Source: DASUGC01 sp035606665 (GTDB taxonomy: Bacteria; Acidobacteriota; Vicinamibacteria; Vicinamibacterales; SCN-69-37). From it: 15,699 nt of DNA. Made by a program: the position numbers and the translations under genes. The DNA lies in assembly GCA_035606665.1 (NCBI GenBank), contig DATNEY010000058.1, forward strand, positions 1 through 15,699. The letters run 5' to 3'. Position 1 is the stretch's first letter. Every line of letters begins with the position of its first letter. The notes under the pieces are model-generated. The model was not told where the DNA came from, searched no databases, and worked only from the letters and a program-made list of their open reading frames with translations. Of the stretch, positions 15,559 through 15,699 are shown piece by piece.

Positions 15559-15699
15559 CGCCGGGCCTAAGAGTGCGTTGCAAAATTAGCTCGCCGCCTT
15601 CAATTGGTTCCAACAGATGAGGATGCAGCCGAGGGTGAGGAACGCCTCGTGGACGAAGTCGAGGCGTTCGTAGCGGACGGCGAGGCGGCGGTAGCGGTG
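15559..15699 (-). mobile_element. End of an IS5-type insertion sequence, right copy
   Basis: This is the exact reverse complement of 1-141 and so carries the same transposase end and terminal bases, here reading inward on the minus strand toward the aminotransferase gene. The outer boundary of the shared sequence is at 15559. The inverted pair could support homologous inversion of the interior, or the match may reflect one repeat family in an assembly graph. The rest of the element is outside the window. Confidence 0.8.
15586..15699 (-). CDS. IS5-type transposase, C-terminal fragment (cut by window edge)
   Basis: The minus strand is open from the window edge to a TAA at 15588-15586 and encodes the same 37 residues as the left fragment, ending in NQLKAAS. 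It is identical base for base to the left copy, which means recent duplication, active copying or a shared assembly node. Nothing upstream of this segment can be judged. Confidence 0.75.
   Translation of the reverse strand, partial: HRYRRLAVRYERLDFVHEAFLTLGCILICWNQLKAAS

Noticed and set aside
1..15699. Composite transposon bounded by inverted IS copies
   Set aside because: The contents (mutS, psd, pssA, tsaB-rimI) are ordinary chromosomal genes, the ends look like contig breaks at a repeat, and there is no cargo such as resistance or catabolic genes.

Overview
The window is visibly GC-rich, with dense, mostly housekeeping bacterial genes and short gaps. Divergent mutS / tsaB, a tsaB-rimI fusion, a small psd with pssA, a very large NtrY-type kinase and several GTG starts suggest a soil-type high-GC bacterium. 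My tentative guess is Acidobacteriota, near Vicinamibacteria. That rests on general resemblance only; no phylogenetic marker gene was compared.

Both ends carry the same sequence in inverted orientation: bases 1-141 are the exact reverse complement of 15559-15699. This is the 3' end of an IS5-type transposase plus the end of its insertion sequence. The repeat length equals the largest default k-mer of the MEGAHIT assembler, so the window is most likely a whole metagenomic contig that stops at repeated IS copies. The genes between are chromosomal in character, so I do not call it a composite transposon.

Left block (minus strand, 6318 to 130): mutS, then a family 5 solute-binding lipoprotein, a deoxyhypusine-synthase-like enzyme and an agmatinase. 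The first pair overlaps by 4 bases, the next gap is 23 bases and the last pair overlaps by 1 base, so this looks like one transcript. The last two genes form a polyamine module: agmatine to putrescine, then probably an aminobutyl transfer to make homospermidine or spermidine. The agmatinase runs into the left IS and takes its stop codon from it.

Middle block (plus strand, 6326 to 9368): a TsaB-RimI fusion (tRNA t6A synthesis plus ribosomal-protein acetylation), a small YdcH/DUF465 protein, a strong hairpin, then psd and pssA, which together turn CDP-diacylglycerol and serine into phosphatidylethanolamine. The tail of pssA overlaps the tail of the next gene on the opposite strand.

Right block: a histidine kinase of about 1,300 residues with an NtrY-like core and about twelve membrane segments (minus strand). 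Divergent from it, a polytopic membrane protein of unknown function is coupled by a 4-base overlap to a fold-type I PLP aminotransferase (plus strand), followed by a hairpin and the right IS end. No tRNA, rRNA, CRISPR array, phage gene or obvious defence system is visible. The most unusual items are the bacterial DHS-like enzyme paired with agmatinase, the IS-supplied stop codon, the TsaB-RimI fusion and the oversized kinase.
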